Shown: positions 62,335-64,000 of the stretch, piece after piece | How positions within the stretch are numbered: the stretch's first letter is position 1 | How the letters are laid out: each line of letters opens with the position of its first letter | Source of the DNA: Streptomyces cinnamoneus | GTDB lineage: Bacteria; Actinomycetota; Actinomycetes; Streptomycetales; Streptomycetaceae | Length of the DNA: 64,000 nucleotides | Direction of reading: 5' to 3' | Assembly (NCBI RefSeq): GCF_002939475.1 | Contig: NZ_PKFQ01000001.1 | Location: forward strand, 1,736,001-1,800,000 | Position numbers and translations under genes: made by a program | The notes under the pieces: generated by a model | Database searches by the model: none | Seen by the model: only the letters and a program-made list of their open reading frames with translations | What the model was told of the DNA's origin: nothing

Positions 62335-62724
62335 ATGATCGCCACGATGCAGTGCACCGTCATCGACTGCCCCGACCCGCTGGCCCTGGCGCGTTTCTAC
62401 GCGGCCGTCCTGGGCTGGCGCGTCGGCGACGAGGACAGCGACCCCGCCTGGGTGTGGCTGACCGATCCCGCGACGGGGCAGCGCCTCGCCTTCCAGGGCG
62501 TCGAGGAGTACCACCCGCCCCACTGGCCGGACCCCGCTCGTCCGCAGCAGATGCACCTGGACTTCGACGTGCCGGAGCGGGCGGACGTGGAGCGGGCGAA
62601 GGGGGAGGTCGTCGCCCTCGGGGCGACGTTCCTGCACGACAGCGGTGGGGAGAAGCGGGGGTTCCTCGTGTTCTCGGACCCGGCGGGGCATCCCTTCTGC
62701 CTGTGCTACGGCCAGACGGGCTGA
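62335..62724 (+). CDS. VOC (glyoxalase/bleomycin-resistance-like) protein
   Basis: 129 residues from the ATG at 62335; ATGs at 62323 and 62326 are possible. Vicinal-oxygen-chelate fold: CTVIDCPDPLALARFYAAVL near the N-terminus, then RLAFQGVEEYHPPHWPDPAR, MHLDFDVPE (His metal ligand) and GFLVFSDPAGHPFCLCYGQT (Glu-type position replaced by the C-terminal strand). This compact, single-repeat-pair group of Streptomyces proteins has no known substrate. It is divergent from GH101 and shares that promoter region. Confidence 0.88.
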   Translation: MIATMQCTVIDCPDPLALARFYAAVLGWRVGDEDSDPAWVWLTDPATGQRLAFQGVEEYHPPHWPDPARPQQMHLDFDVPERADVERAKGEVVALGATFLHDSGGEKRGFLVFSDPAGHPFCLCYGQTG

Positions 62725-62740
62725 ACGGGCCTCGGGCCGG

Positions 62741-63304
62741 TCACCGCTTGCGGTAGGCGAGGCGCAGGTTCTGCAGGCCGCGGTCGGCCCGGCGGAGTTC
62801 GAAGGCTCCGCCGCGGGCCAGGTGGGTGAGCGCGGTGGTCCTGTGGCGTCCCACCAGGGGGCGCCACAGGAACAGCACGAGCTGTCCGCCCGGGCGCAGG
62901 ACCCGTTCCGCCTCGGCCAGGGCGGTGTGCTCGGGCATCTCCTCCAGGCTGTAGCTGTAGAGCAGGGCGTCGAGGGCGGCGGACGCGAAGGGCAGGGCGC
63001 AGCCGTCGCCGGCGACGTGGACGGTCCGGGCGCCCGGGCCCGCGCCGTGCTGCGCGCGGGGGTCGTGGGCGGCGGGGTCCAGGGCGACGAGGAGGCTGCC
63101 GGGGCCCAGGTGGCGCGCCAGGGCGGTGGTGTAGAAGCCGCCCCCGCTGCCGATCTCGGCGCAGCGCAGGCCGGGGCCGGGGGTGATCCAGCGGACGTCG
63201 CGGGGTGGGCTGTCGCCCAGGGCGGCTCTGATGAGGCGGTGGCTGATGAAGGCGTAGCAGCGGGTGGGGGTTCTGGGCATAGAGGGATGTTTCCCCCATA
63301 TCAC
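62741..63304 (-). CDS. class I SAM-dependent methyltransferase
   Basis: 187 residues. ATG at 63304 has GAGAGGGG upstream; an ATG at 63280 is in frame but has no site. Motif I RCAEIGSGGGFYTTALARHL, motif II VALDPAAHD, ALPFASAALDALLYSYSLEE (motif IV) and AERVLRPGGQLVLFLWRPLV. The sequence is short for the family and the substrate is unknown. Convergent with the VOC gene across 16 bp. Confidence 0.88.
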   Translation of the reverse strand: MIWGKHPSMPRTPTRCYAFISHRLIRAALGDSPPRDVRWITPGPGLRCAEIGSGGGFYTTALARHLGPGSLLVALDPAAHDPRAQHGAGPGARTVHVAGDGCALPFASAALDALLYSYSLEEMPEHTALAEAERVLRPGGQLVLFLWRPLVGRHRTTALTHLARGGAFELRRADRGLQNLRLAYRKR

Positions 63305-63333
63305 CCCTCTCTACTGCACCGGCGCGCGGCGGC

Positions 63334-64000
63334 TCAGGTGGCGGGCCCGCCGAGCTGCCGGGCCACGGCCCTGAGCGCCTCGCCGGCGCCGCCGACGAGG
63401 GGGGCGCCGTGGCCGAAGCAGGCGGTCTCCACCTCCAGCGCGGCCTGGCGGTGGAAGGCGGCGAGGACCTGCGCGCGGTCGACGTTGAAGACGCCCGGCA
63501 TCAGCTGCTCCACGTTGGCGATGGTGTCGCCCGTGAAGAGCACGCCGGTGCGGGGCAGGTGGAGGGCGATGCTGCCGGCGGTGTGGCCGGGCACGTGGAC
63601 GACCCGGACCTCCTGGCCCCAGTCCAGGGTGTCGCCGTCCGCGAGCTCCCGGTCCACCGGGCAGGGGCCCGGTGGCGGGAGGTCCGGCATGTTCGCGTGG
63701 ACGGCGTCCCACAGCGGCACCTCCCAGTCCTCCAGGACCGGCGGCGGCTCCGGCACCTCGCCCCGGATGACGGGCGCGTCCGCGGCTCCGGCGAGGACCG
63801 TCGCGCCGGTGGCCGCGGCGAGGTCGGCGGCGGAGCCGACGTGGTCCAGGTGGGAGTGGGTGAGCACGATGTCGCGCAGGTCGGCGCAGCCCGTCCCGTC
63901 GAGCCGGCGCAGGGCGGCCAGGACCTGCTCGGCGTGGCCGGGCAGGCCCGTGTCGACCAGGGACCAGCCGTCGGGCAGGCGCAGTGCATAGGCCTGCCCG
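63334..64000 (-). CDS. metallo-beta-lactamase-fold hydrolase, 5' end beyond window
   Basis: Partial: the frame is open to the right edge, so the N-terminus is outside. What is seen runs from QAYALRLPDGWSLVDTGLPG through VLTHSHLDHVGSAADLAA (HxHxDH zinc motif), VVHVPGHTAGSIALHL (His), GVLFTGDTIANVEQLMPGVF (bridging Asp) to CFGHGAPLVGG (His) and the stop at 63334. It resembles the N-acyl homoserine lactonase/RNase Z-like hydrolase branch. Substrate unknown. An internal ATG at 63867 would cut off the first strands and is not the true start. Confidence 0.9.
   Translation of the reverse strand, partial: GQAYALRLPDGWSLVDTGLPGHAEQVLAALRRLDGTGCADLRDIVLTHSHLDHVGSAADLAAATGATVLAGAADAPVIRGEVPEPPPVLEDWEVPLWDAVHANMPDLPPPGPCPVDRELADGDTLDWGQEVRVVHVPGHTAGSIALHLPRTGVLFTGDTIANVEQLMPGVFNVDRAQVLAAFHRQAALEVETACFGHGAPLVGGAGEALRAVARQLGGPAT

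Overview
This is a high-GC actinobacterial chromosome segment, almost certainly Streptomyces. The base composition, the frequent GTG starts, Tat-type RR signal peptides, a mycothiol-dependent-type enzyme fold, an ANTAR response regulator and the gene order (uvrC, uvrA, uvrB, glycerophosphodiesterase, ogt, coaE, rpsA, polA, liv operon, ANTAR regulator, pyk) all match what I know of the S. coelicolor core chromosome. That comparison is from memory, not from an alignment.

Layout. 0.1-20.9 kb: the whole UvrABC excision-repair set on one strand (uvrC, uvrA, uvrB), with ogt on the other strand. Between them lie a papain-like secreted protease paired with an anchored surface protein, a helix-turn-helix regulator, a Rieske lipoprotein, a PfkB kinase, a metallo-beta-lactamase hydrolase, an MHS transporter and a Ter stress module (terC, a TerD fusion protein, terD). 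21.0-23.4 kb: a four-gene accessory block with WXG100-like proteins. 23.6-35.6 kb: housekeeping genes (coaE, PAC2 protein, rpsA, hrpB, polA) plus a small DUF3068 operon that starts with a 44-residue protein. 35.8-44.5 kb: an FdhF/YdeP oxidoreductase, a PaaI thioesterase and a complete five-gene branched-chain amino acid ABC transporter. 44.6-47.7 kb: an ANTAR response regulator, an odd type-I tRNA with anticodon CAA, a frameshifted HTH-LAGLIDADG endonuclease pseudogene and pyruvate kinase. 47.9-56.1 kb: a SIMPL protein, a Tat-exported 5'-nucleotidase, a siderophore-type N-monooxygenase, an orphan ATP synthase b-subunit paralogue, aminopeptidase N and chorismate mutase. 56.1-62.2 kb: an AraC regulator, a GH35 beta-galactosidase and a secreted GH101 endo-alpha-N-acetylgalactosaminidase. 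62.3-64.0 kb: a VOC protein, a methyltransferase and a metallo-beta-lactamase gene cut by the window edge.

The two most notable discoveries are these. First, the same operator-like box (TGGACAAAG, then TTGGAC about two helical turns on) lies in front of GH35/AraC and of GH101. This ties the three into a probable regulon for degrading mucin-type core-1 O-glycans (Gal-beta-1,3-GalNAc). Second, a tRNA with a Leu anticodon but no long variable arm is bracketed by copies of GACCTTCGnnTCG. It is followed by a homing-endonuclease-like gene carrying two compensating frameshifts.

The + strand avoids G (rich in C and A) from about 35.8 to 46.6 kb and avoids C (rich in G and T) from about 46.6 to 62.2 kb, whichever way the genes point. 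The switch falls inside pyk.
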